Source: an uncultured Gemella sp.
GTDB lineage: Bacteria; Bacillota; Bacilli; Staphylococcales; Gemellaceae
Assembly (NCBI GenBank): GCA_927911745.1
Contig: CAKMQF010000049.1
Span: 1-7,249, forward strand
Length of the DNA stretch: 7,249 nucleotides
Direction of reading: 5' to 3'
A model generated the notes under the pieces. It did no database searches and was not told the DNA's origin. It was given only the letters and a program-made list of their open reading frames with translations. The position numbers were made by a program, and so were the translations under genes. Positions 1 to 5,333 of the stretch are shown in pieces. The first letter of the stretch is position 1. Every line of letters starts with the position of its first letter.

Positions 1-215
1 TGAATTAGGGAATAACGTCGTACTGCGAAGTGACAGTAATATAGTAAATTATAATGAGATTTCTAATGCCTAAGGCAGACGAGATCCTTACGTACAAAGT
101 ACGCACAGTGCCCAAGAATGAATGAATGAGTGATTGGCCGACAACCACTGCGAGGGCAGTTATTTTATTTTTAGAATCTTCGATTCGTAAAAATCATTAC
201 GTAGCAAAATACGCA
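1..215. other. Unexplained hairpin-rich region with a minus-strand open frame
   Basis: No recognised gene. Several short perfect inverted repeats follow one another: 21-25/34-38 (TACTG/CAGTA), 67-70/74-77 (TGCC/GGCA), 91-95/99-103 (CGTAC/GTACG), 147-151/156-160 (ACTGC/GCAGT) and 174-178/182-186 (GAATC/GATTC). A motif TTACGTAC-AAAGTACGCA (88-105) recurs as TTACGTAGCAAAATACGCA (197-215). On the minus strand a frame is open from about 230 down to a TAA at 5-7; from a GTG at 148-146 it would encode 47 residues ending TVTSQYDVIP, but it has no ribosome site. Local base composition looks less AT-rich than the flanks. It could be a structured RNA, a dispersed repeat, or a fragment of a foreign element. 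I cannot decide between them from this window. Confidence 0.4.
147..172 (+). terminator. Possible weak intrinsic terminator
   Basis: A five-pair stem (ACTGC 147-151, GCAGT 156-160) with loop GAGG is followed by TATTTTATTTTT. The stem is short and the U-run is interrupted by two A residues, so termination is uncertain. It could end a transcript arriving from upstream of the window. Confidence 0.35.
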
Positions 216-294
216 AAAGGAACAATCTTTTAAAATAGTTTTATGAAGATTCATAGATGTAGTGATTTTTTTAATTTGTATAATTGGAAAACTA

Positions 295-323
295 TGTTTT
301 TATAGATAGTTTTGTGATATAAT
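295..323 (+). promoter_or_regulatory. Promoter for the thrE-type gene pair (extended -10)
   Basis: TATAAT at 318-323 is a perfect -10 and is preceded by TGA (315-317), an extended -10 motif. The hexamer 17 bases upstream (295-300, TGTTTT) is a poor -35, which the extended -10 may offset. Transcription would start near 330, giving a leader of about 120 bases before the exporter gene. Confidence 0.6.
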
Positions 324-352
324 AATTTTAAAATTTATGTATGGAAGGTAAG

Positions 353-421
353 ATGATTAGATATGTAATTGAATCTAATTTTTTAAAACTGTGCAATTAT
401 TTACAGTTTTATTTAATTTGA
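353..421 (+). CDS. Possible 22-residue leader peptide
   Basis: ATG at 353 follows GGAAGG (343-348) by four bases and opens a 22-codon frame ending at TGA 419-421. The peptide begins MIRYVIESNF and ends LQFYLI. It lies almost entirely inside the long hairpin 355-435, an arrangement seen in attenuators. Against a role in threonine sensing, it contains no threonine codon and only one serine codon. Chance occurrence in AT-rich DNA is quite possible. Confidence 0.25.
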   Translation: MIRYVIESNFLKLCNYLQFYLI

Positions 422-435
422 TTTTACATCTAATC
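355..435 (+). promoter_or_regulatory. Long imperfect hairpin in the leader of the exporter genes
   Basis: Read directly from the sequence, arms pair as 355-362 with 428-435 (GATTAGAT/ATCTAATC), 365-368 with 424-427, 372-375 with 420-423, 377-380 with 415-418 and 384-392 with 403-411, closing a ten-base loop. That is about 29 pairs separated only by small bulges and internal loops. It ends just before the ribosome site GGAGAAGAG (442-450) of the gene at 453. No U-run follows, so it is not an ordinary terminator. It may regulate translation or be a small palindromic insertion (MITE-like). Confidence 0.55.
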
Positions 436-452
436 TTGAATGGAGAAGAGTA

Positions 453-1223
453 ATGTATGAGAAATTATTGATGAAAACAGCGTTACTTGCGGGAAAAATA
501 TTAATGGAAAATGGTGCCGAGGTATATAGAACTGAAGATACGCTTGAGAGAATTATTAAACATGGTGTTGGTGATGATCGTATTGATGAATATTATACTC
601 ATGTTACTCTTACAGGTATATTTATTAGGATAGAAAAACTAGGGACTGATTTCCGAAGAGTAGGGGACAGAACATATAATTTAACTAAAATATCAGAAGT
701 TAATTCATTGTCGAGGGCATTTACATCAGGAAAAATAAGTTTACCAGATATGTACAAGGCACTAAAAAGAGTTCAAGAAGAAAAGAGTCCTATAAAGGAT
801 TGGTTTAAAGTTCTTTGTTCAGGGGTTCTTAGTGGTAGTATTGTCTTGATCTTTGATGGTAACTTTTGGGATGTTATACCAGGAGGAATTGCTGGAGCAG
901 TAGCATTTTATGTTTATATTAAAGTTATCGACTATTTAAAAGCACCTTTTATTTCTGAATATATTAGTACTTTTGTCGGTGGTGTAGCAGGATATATAGG
1001 ATTTGCATTGTTAAATGGACATTCACTAAGACTTGCTATGATAGGTGCAGTAGTACCTCTTGTACCAGGTATTACAATAACGAACTCTATGAGGGATATT
1101 ATCGCTAGACAGTTTATTTCTGGTTCTATTCGATTTATTGAAAGTTTCTGTGTAGCATTTGCGTTAGGTGCAGGAATAGTTACTGTGTACTATATAGTTA
1201 GACTACTAGGAGGTGTGGTATAA
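453..1223 (+). CDS. Threonine/serine exporter family protein, DUF1212 half (YjjP/ThrE N-terminal type)
   Basis: The 256-residue protein is the larger half of a split ThrE-type exporter, a family known to export threonine and serine (the E. coli YjjP/YjjB pair has also been linked to succinate export). The N-terminal 115 residues are cytosolic in character and carry the family stretch NGAEVYRTEDTLERI (residues 20-34). Residues from about 117 to 256 form hydrophobic segments, roughly 120-135, 142-160, 170-188, 192-210 and 230-250. The motif VPLVPGITITNSMRD (201-215) is mirrored in the next protein. The start is supported by GGAGAAGAG seven bases upstream. The stop TAA (1221-1223) overlaps the next ATG, so the two halves are translationally coupled and should be made in equal amounts. 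The substrate is inferred from the family only. Confidence 0.88.
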   Translation: MYEKLLMKTALLAGKILMENGAEVYRTEDTLERIIKHGVGDDRIDEYYTHVTLTGIFIRIEKLGTDFRRVGDRTYNLTKISEVNSLSRAFTSGKISLPDMYKALKRVQEEKSPIKDWFKVLCSGVLSGSIVLIFDGNFWDVIPGGIAGAVAFYVYIKVIDYLKAPFISEYISTFVGGVAGYIGFALLNGHSLRLAMIGAVVPLVPGITITNSMRDIIARQFISGSIRFIESFCVAFALGAGIVTVYYIVRLLGGVV

Positions 1224-1693
1224 TGCTTGCTGTAATGAGTCATGCCTTGTTGCTACTATATCATTTTATATTTAGCTTTATATCTTCAGTATCTTTCGGA
1301 ATTGTTTGTGATGTTCCAAGAAAAACTTTGGTAACTGGTGGAATAATTGGTGCTATAGGATGGTGTGGATATTGGGAAATGTGGAGTCATGGACATAGTG
1401 TATTTATGTCGAGTTTAGTATGCTCGTTATTATTAGCTAATATAGGTCAAATTTGTGCCATTAAATTTAAAAATCCTGTAACTGTATATTTCGTTCCAGG
1501 ACTAGTACCGGTAGTACCTGGAGTAACTATTTATGATGCATTCAGAACGTTATTATTAGATGAATATGGAAATTCCGCAAAGATTTTCTTAAATAGTTTT
1601 TATGGTGCAATAGGTTTAGCAGTTGGTATAATAATAGCTGATTCGATTTTTAGAGTCGTACTAAAACCATTATTAAATAAAAAAGTTAATTAA
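1223..1693 (+). CDS. Threonine/serine exporter family protein, DUF3815 half (YjjB/ThrE C-terminal type)
   Basis: A 156-residue, strongly hydrophobic protein with about four membrane segments (near residues 8-28, 36-50, 62-80 and 122-145) and a basic tail. PGLVPVVPGVTIYDAFRTLL (92-111) matches the motif of the upstream half, consistent with the two proteins being related halves that assemble in the membrane. In Corynebacterium ThrE the equivalent regions form one chain; here, as in E. coli YjjP/YjjB, they are separate genes. ATG 1223 overlaps the preceding stop as TAATG and is served by AGGAGGTG (1208-1215) inside the upstream gene. The frame is intact and ends before an AT-rich terminator, so the pair forms a two-gene operon. 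Confidence 0.87.
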   Translation: MLAVMSHALLLLYHFIFSFISSVSFGIVCDVPRKTLVTGGIIGAIGWCGYWEMWSHGHSVFMSSLVCSLLLANIGQICAIKFKNPVTVYFVPGLVPVVPGVTIYDAFRTLLLDEYGNSAKIFLNSFYGAIGLAVGIIIADSIFRVVLKPLLNKKVN

Positions 1694-1759
1694 ATAGATT
1701 TACAAAAAATCGAATTACCGGAAAAAATTGGTATGATTTTATGATAAACTAAGTAAGAG

Positions 1760-1808
1760 TAAGATATAATAATTGTTTCTTTGAAATTTATTATTATATC
1801 TTATTTTT
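1760..1808 (+). terminator. AT-rich terminator after the exporter pair
   Basis: Arms 1761-1773 and 1790-1802 are perfectly complementary over 13 bases, extendable by T1760-A1803, and are followed by TTTTT. The 16-base loop contains a smaller GTTTC/GAAAT pairing. The stem has only one G-C pair in its perfect part, so efficiency is uncertain. The only other signal in 1694-1760 is a weaker imperfect hairpin at about 1705-1740. Confidence 0.65.
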
Positions 1809-1812
1809 CACT

Positions 1813-1840
1813 TGTAATGTATGGTGATGTGTGGTACACT
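1813..1840 (+). promoter_or_regulatory. Probable promoter of the GntR/ABC operon
   Basis: TTGTAA (1813-1818) and TACACT (1835-1840) lie 16 bases apart, and TGG (1832-1834) before the second hexamer makes an extended -10. Each hexamer matches consensus at four of six positions. The -10 falls inside the first copy of a tandem repeat, and inside the small palindrome GTGTggtACAC (1829-1839), where a bound repressor would block polymerase. Confidence 0.5.
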
Positions 1841-1876
1841 TTAAGTAGAAGATGTATGGCGGTATATGGTACACTT
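1817..1876 (+). repeat. Two tandem 25-bp repeats at a 35-bp period, likely GntR operators
   Basis: Copies 1817-1841 and 1852-1876 agree at 21 of 25 positions: both begin ATGTATGG and end TGGTACACTT, with all four differences in between. The first copy overlaps the probable -10 and the second lies between the transcription start and the ribosome site of the repressor gene. YtrA-type regulators commonly repress their own operons, so these are good candidates for operator sites; that assignment is inference. Confidence 0.6.
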
Positions 1877-1891
1877 AGAAAGGAGGTCACC

Positions 1892-2260
1892 ATGTTTCAA
1901 ATTGATTCATTATCAGAGAAACCGATTTATAAACAAATAGTAGATCAAATTAAGTCTATGATAAGCAAAAATTTATTACAGGAGGGAGATAAATTACCAT
2001 CGGTAAGAGAATTTTCGAAAATGCTTGGTGTTAATGTTAGTACAATTCAAAAAGCATTTCAACAGTTAGAAAGCGAAAAGATAATTACAACGATAGTAGG
2101 GAGAGGTACTTTTATTACAAACAATTTTGATAATATTGTTCCAAATTATGAACTAATAGATTCAATAATTGAGGATTTAGTTAGGGAAGTAAAAATAAGG
2201 GGAATCTCGGAAGAAGATTTATTAGAAAAAATTAAGTTAGAATTTCGAAAGGGTGATTAA
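1892..2260 (+). CDS. GntR-family transcriptional regulator, YtrA subfamily
   Basis: A 122-residue DNA-binding repressor. Residues 11-76 form a winged helix-turn-helix with the hallmark GntR stretch KLPSVREFSKMLGVNVSTIQ (34-53) and the wing GRGTFI (70-75). The C-terminal part (about 80-122) is a short pair of helices without a ligand-binding domain of the FadR, HutC or MocR type; this is the compact YtrA architecture, in which the tail dimerises. I chose ATG 1892 because AGGAGG (1881-1886) precedes it at five bases and the family fold starts there; the frame extends upstream to a TTG at 1781 only through the terminator and promoter. The gene heads an ABC-transporter operon, the usual setting for YtrA proteins, and probably represses it through the tandem repeats upstream. 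Inducer unknown. Confidence 0.88.
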   Translation: MFQIDSLSEKPIYKQIVDQIKSMISKNLLQEGDKLPSVREFSKMLGVNVSTIQKAFQQLESEKIITTIVGRGTFITNNFDNIVPNYELIDSIIEDLVREVKIRGISEEDLLEKIKLEFRKGD

Positions 2261-2262
2261 TT

Positions 2263-2430
2263 ATGGATAATAATAAGATTGATGGAAAGTTAAAAGAATT
2301 AATCATGGAATGGAAATTTTTAGGATTATCGATGGAGAAATTATGTGAAATCATTTCAGAAAAGATAAAGGAGAAAAATTATGAAACTTACGATAGAAAA
2401 AAATTAATAAAAAATTTTCCAAAAAGATAG
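2263..2430 (+). CDS. Small helical protein resembling the C-terminal tail of the adjacent GntR regulator
   Basis: A 55-codon frame two bases after the repressor stop, with GGGTGA (2251-2256) as ribosome site. It is charged and helical, with no membrane segment and no DNA-binding domain. Residues 4-39 (IDGKLKELIMEWKFLGLSME and onward) align without gaps to residues 87-122 of the regulator (IDSIIEDLVREVKIRGISEE and onward) with 11 identities in 36 by eye, including the turn G-[IL]-S-x-E. It may therefore be a dimerisation-module paralogue that modulates the repressor; that is inference. If the A7 run at 2397-2403 is really A6, the protein ends after 47 residues with DRKN. Its end overlaps the start of the ATPase gene (2381), suggesting coupled translation. 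Confidence 0.65.
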   Translation: MDNNKIDGKLKELIMEWKFLGLSMEKLCEIISEKIKEKNYETYDRKKLIKNFPKR

Positions 2431-3248
2431 TATTAAATAATGTTAGTTTTTCCGTAAGTACAGGAGAAATTGTAGCACTTGTTGGAAGAAATGGAAGTGG
2501 AAAAACAACTTTATTAAAGATACTATCAGGAATATATAGTCAAGATTCTGGTGAAATAGGAATTGAAGGAGTAGATAATAGAAATATAAGAAAACAACTG
2601 ATTTATATACCGGATAGATTCGATTATTTTAAAAATTCTAAAATTAAAAAGGTTTGTGAGTTTTATAAGTTAGCTTATGAAAATTTTGATGAACAATATT
2701 TTAAAACAGAATTAGAAAAAATTAAATTATCACAAACAAGCAGATTATCTGAATTATCAAAAGGACAATTAGCTATTTTTAGTTTGATTTTGGGGATTTC
2801 ATGCCGAACTAAGTTTATCCTCTTAGATGAACCACTAGACGGTATAGATGTAATAAATACTAAAAAGATAGTTGATTATATTTTGGATGCTCAAAGTGAT
2901 GGGATTGGGTTATTAATTAGTAGTCACCAATTAAATGCTCTGGAAAATATAAGTGATAAGATTGTCTATTTAGATGATGGAGTTGGAGTTAGTGAAGAAG
3001 TTAATAAGGATGAGTATAGTAAATATCAATTAGTGTACCAAGAGAAAATACCAGAGGAGTTACGTAACAATCCTGATGTAAGAATTATTAGTAATATTGG
3101 AAGAGTTTATGTAGTTATTATGAGGGGAAGTTATGATGCTACTCATGACATTATTCAAGATAAAGATCTTCTTCAATATGATAAACTCCCTATTGCATTA
3201 GAGGATATCTTTTTATTAAATAGTAAGGGGGAAGATGAAAATGTGTAA
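2381..3248 (+). pseudogene. ABC transporter ATP-binding protein, frameshifted at codon 7
   Basis: This would be the ATPase of an ABC exporter. ATG 2381 (after AAAGGAG, 2367-2373) encodes MKLTIEKN then stops. Removing one A from the A7 run 2397-2403 joins it to a frame open from 2397 to the stop at 3246-3248, giving MKLTIEKINKKFSKKIVLNN and onward, 288 residues, a normal length. In that product Walker A is GRNGSGKT (35-42), the signature is ELSKGQ (124-129), Walker B plus catalytic Glu is FILLDE (145-150), the D-loop follows as PLDGID, and the switch His is in SSHQ (180-183). The Q-loop region reads IYIPDRF, lacking the usual Gln. No ATG, GTG or TTG start serves the main frame before the TTG codons at 2784 and 2790, downstream of Walker A, so without a correction no active ATPase can be made. 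Sequencing error, phase variation or slippage could explain it. Confidence 0.85.
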
Positions 3249-3277
3249 AGATATTTTAAAAAATTATTCGTATATAT

Positions 3278-4477
3278 TTGAAACAATATTCAATTATGTT
3301 AGTTATACTATTAATTGCCTTCTCGACATTTGCTGCTACAACTACTAATAAACAACTAAATGAATTGAAAAATGGAGTTGCAGCTTATGATTTTCAATTA
3401 ACAACAGGAATAGCAAAGGAATTGGAAATTAGAAAAGGCAGATCTAATGATGAATTAAATCAAAAAACACACGAACTGTATAAGCTGAAAGAAGAATATA
3501 AAAAAAATTATAAAGAAAAATTATCAAAAGAAAAATTAAATGAGATGAAACATTCTTATGAGGTTGGAGCATATTTGCATAATTTTCCAAGTTCTCCAAT
3601 AAGGACATTTTATACTAACAATGAGGATCAAAATGTACTTGTAGGTAGTGAGAGTGAAAAATACAAACAATATTTAACAGAAGATGAACTAAATAACATT
3701 TCTAAGTACAAAGAATGGTCACGAATGCAACCAGGTAGCAAGGAGTACTTTGATAAACAGGAGGAATTAGATAAAGTATATCCACCAGCATTAGATATTA
3801 GTAATGTAAAAACATTAACTTTCTTAAAAGAAAATCTAGAGTCTAGTAAAGTTGAGTTAAAAGAAACTCTGTTTAACGAGGGAACTAATATTGGTTATTA
3901 TATTTTGATAACTTTAATCCCATTGTTAATCTTTGGAGAAGAATATCATACTAATTTTGGTAAATTTGTAGCGAGCTTACCTTATGAAAAAGAGAAAGTA
4001 TATTTTGCCAAAGTAATTTTATCATTTTTAACTTTAATAGTTACTTATATTCTAACAGGACTAGCTAATATAGTGGTTATAAGTAATAGTTTGTTAGGAG
4101 AAATTTATAACGTGCCAGCGGTACTTGAAATAAATAATAAAATTTATATACTGGGAATAAGTTTAGTATTACTAGGAGCTATCTTATCGAGTTTTTGTGG
4201 AAATATATTGAGCATAGGAGTAATGTATATTCCTGCTCTTACACTGATATATTATCCATTGGGAGTGTGGATTGCAGTAGGAAGATTGTTCTTTGAAAAT
4301 TATCTTCCAGATGGACCGTTTATTGATAATATACCAAGGATGCCAATATTTTATTATTTCGGCTACACTCCTTGGAAGAATATTATTATTTACCTAGTTA
4401 TTTTAACAATAATTATGCTGTTAGCAAGTAAGGTTTATAAAAAGCATAATGTAGAAAAGAAGGTGAATTTTTCATAA
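3278..4477 (+). CDS. ABC-2 type transporter permease (probably with a frameshifted true start at 3241)
   Basis: The membrane partner of the preceding ATPase. As written the frame opens at TTG 3278 with 399 residues: one N-terminal helix (6-20), a long charged, helical extracytoplasmic segment (about 22-203), then helices near 206-220, 246-270, 289-310, 311-336 and 366-385. EEYHTNFGKFVASLPYEKEK (221-240), followed by VYFAK, is the cytoplasmic loop typical of ABC-2 permeases. TTG 3278 has no ribosome site, whereas ATG 3241 sits eight bases after GGGGGA (3227-3232) and overlaps the ATPase stop. It encodes MCKDILKN but is out of frame by one base. Dropping one A from 3258-3263 or one T from 3277-3279 restores an amphipathic N-terminus running into KQYSIMLVILL, total 411 residues. 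Substrate unknown; the operon type suggests export of a peptide, drug or lipid-like compound. Confidence 0.85.
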   Translation: MKQYSIMLVILLIAFSTFAATTTNKQLNELKNGVAAYDFQLTTGIAKELEIRKGRSNDELNQKTHELYKLKEEYKKNYKEKLSKEKLNEMKHSYEVGAYLHNFPSSPIRTFYTNNEDQNVLVGSESEKYKQYLTEDELNNISKYKEWSRMQPGSKEYFDKQEELDKVYPPALDISNVKTLTFLKENLESSKVELKETLFNEGTNIGYYILITLIPLLIFGEEYHTNFGKFVASLPYEKEKVYFAKVILSFLTLIVTYILTGLANIVVISNSLLGEIYNVPAVLEINNKIYILGISLVLLGAILSSFCGNILSIGVMYIPALTLIYYPLGVWIAVGRLFFENYLPDGPFIDNIPRMPIFYYFGYTPWKNIIIYLVILTIIMLLASKVYKKHNVEKKVNFS

Positions 4478-4650
4478 TAGAAAGAGTTTCATTAGTAGGA
4501 TATTTAATATTATTAATGGGAGTATTCACATCCACATTATTAATATTAGTAAACATATTCGGCATTAATCAAATCGTTGCTCTAGCGCTAACAATATTAT
4601 TAGTGCCAGCTGTTCTTTGGAAGTTGGTTAAAACAAAGATCAGAATATAA
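4477..4650 (+). CDS. Small two-helix membrane protein with an ATA in the start position
   Basis: A 57-codon frame follows the permease. It encodes ERVSLVGYLILLMGVFTSTL and onward, with hydrophobic segments at about residues 5-25 and 31-48, an intervening FGIN turn, and a basic end KLVKTKIRI. Codon 1 is ATA (4477-4479), overlapping the permease stop as TAATA exactly where a TAATG junction like that of the exporter pair would be expected; AAGGTGA (4459-4465) is suitably placed as ribosome site. The next in-frame ATG is 4516, inside the first helix, with no ribosome site. The protein may be an accessory subunit of the transporter. Whether it is made depends on AUA initiation or on the base being misread. 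No family recognised. Confidence 0.55.
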   Translation: MERVSLVGYLILLMGVFTSTLLILVNIFGINQIVALALTILLVPAVLWKLVKTKIRI

Positions 4651-4677
4651 AATTTTATTGAAAATTAAAGAGAAGAG

Positions 4678-4718
4678 ATGAGAGTTTCTAAGAAATAATT
4701 AGAAATTCTCATTTTTTT
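4678..4718 (+). terminator. Strong intrinsic terminator of the GntR/ABC operon
   Basis: Arms 4678-4691 and 4699-4712 form a 14-pair stem with a single G-U pair (4684/4706) and a seven-base loop, followed by a run of T (4712-4718). It separates the transporter operon from the T-box group. Confidence 0.88.
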
Positions 4719-4939
4719 ATATATTTAATAAAGTGCAGGTAAAAATCAATTTTATAAAGTTATTAATTAATATTTTCTATAAATGATATATATTTACAGT
4801 AAAAAATGAAAATTTTTAATTGATGAAAAGGTGACTTTAGACTTTACAATCCACTGATTTAAGTAGCTTTCATTCAAATAATATGGAGTATATAAAAATT
4901 CTACAGAAAGAAAACATGTAAATTTTTTCAAAAAAACTA
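4719..4939. other. AT-rich intergenic region, no gene seen
   Basis: I find no convincing frame, RNA gene or repeat on either strand. ATCAATT near 4746 and AATTGAT near 4819 are complementary but far apart and AT-only, so weak. Confidence 0.5.
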
Positions 4940-4968
4940 TTGACAGATAAAAAATAACTTGTTATACT
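4940..4968 (+). promoter_or_regulatory. Promoter of the T-box-controlled operon
   Basis: A perfect -35 TTGACA (4940-4945), 17-base spacer and TATACT (4963-4968) with TGT before it (extended -10). This is the best promoter in the window; transcription should start near 4975. Confidence 0.88.
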
Positions 4969-4974
4969 TAATCA

Positions 4975-5266
4975 CAAGTTAATGATTCACACGTTGAAAA
5001 GATAAGTAAAAGTGAAAGATGGTAAAGAGAGTCTCGGTCGGTGAAAAGAGATCGTATTGGAAACTTTGAAAATGGTCTTTGAGTGTTAATGGTTGAATAA
5101 TTAGACCTTTACGGGTGAGCCCGTTATAGCTTCAGGGTATAACACCATTGTATTTTGGTGCGTACTTTTTGAGTTGATATTTGTGAGAATATCATAAAGT
5201 AAGGTGGTAACACGTAAATTATTAGACGTCCTTGCAGAAGCATAAGCTTCTGTGAGGACTTTTTTT
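4975..5266 (+). promoter_or_regulatory. T-box riboswitch, specifier ATG (methionine)
   Basis: A tRNA-sensing leader that allows transcription when the cognate tRNA is uncharged. Stem I has AAAGA (5015-5019) pairing with TCTTT (5076-5080) and AAAG (5024-5027) with CTTT (5064-5067); the loop between holds GAAAATGG, with the specifier ATG at 5072-5074. The GA-rich AAAGAGAG (5024-5031) is the usual stem I motif. A stem III-like hairpin is CACCA/TTGGTG near 5142-5161. The T-box AAGGTGGTAACACG (5201-5214) forms the antiterminator: AAGG pairs with CCTT (5230-5233) and ACGT (5212-5215) with ACGT (5226-5229), leaving the seven-base bulge UGGUAAC. UGGU would pair with ACCA, a tRNA with discriminator A, as in tRNA-Met. 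The methionine synthase gene downstream agrees. TGG at 5058-5060 (Trp) is outside the specifier loop. Confidence 0.9.
5228..5266 (+). terminator. T-box regulated terminator
   Basis: Arms 5228-5241 and 5246-5259 pair without interruption over 14 positions (two G-U pairs) around the loop ATAA, followed by seven T residues. Its left arm (5228-5233) is shared with the antiterminator, so the two structures exclude each other. Confidence 0.92.
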
Positions 5267-5333
5267 ATTTCTCAAATAATCACAAGAATTCTTAACTTAA
5301 AGAAATAATATAAACATTTCGGAGGAAAGAAAC

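Noticed and set aside
105..172. SAM or other known metabolite riboswitch (because of GGCCGACAACCACTGC)
   Set aside because: The conserved core of SAM-I aptamers is not present and no methionine gene follows directly.
1781..1891. 37-codon N-terminal extension of the GntR regulator from a TTG start
   Set aside because: It runs through the terminator, promoter and operator repeats, has no ribosome site, and the family fold starts at ATG 1892 behind a perfect AGGAGG.
2784..3248. Separate 154-residue protein starting at TTG 2784
   Set aside because: It is the C-terminal part of the frameshifted ATPase; the frame is open well upstream and contains Walker A and the signature motif there.
5058..5060. 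TGG as a tryptophan specifier of the T-box
   Set aside because: It lies above the specifier loop in stem I, and the T-box UGGU suits discriminator A, whereas tRNA-Trp usually has G.
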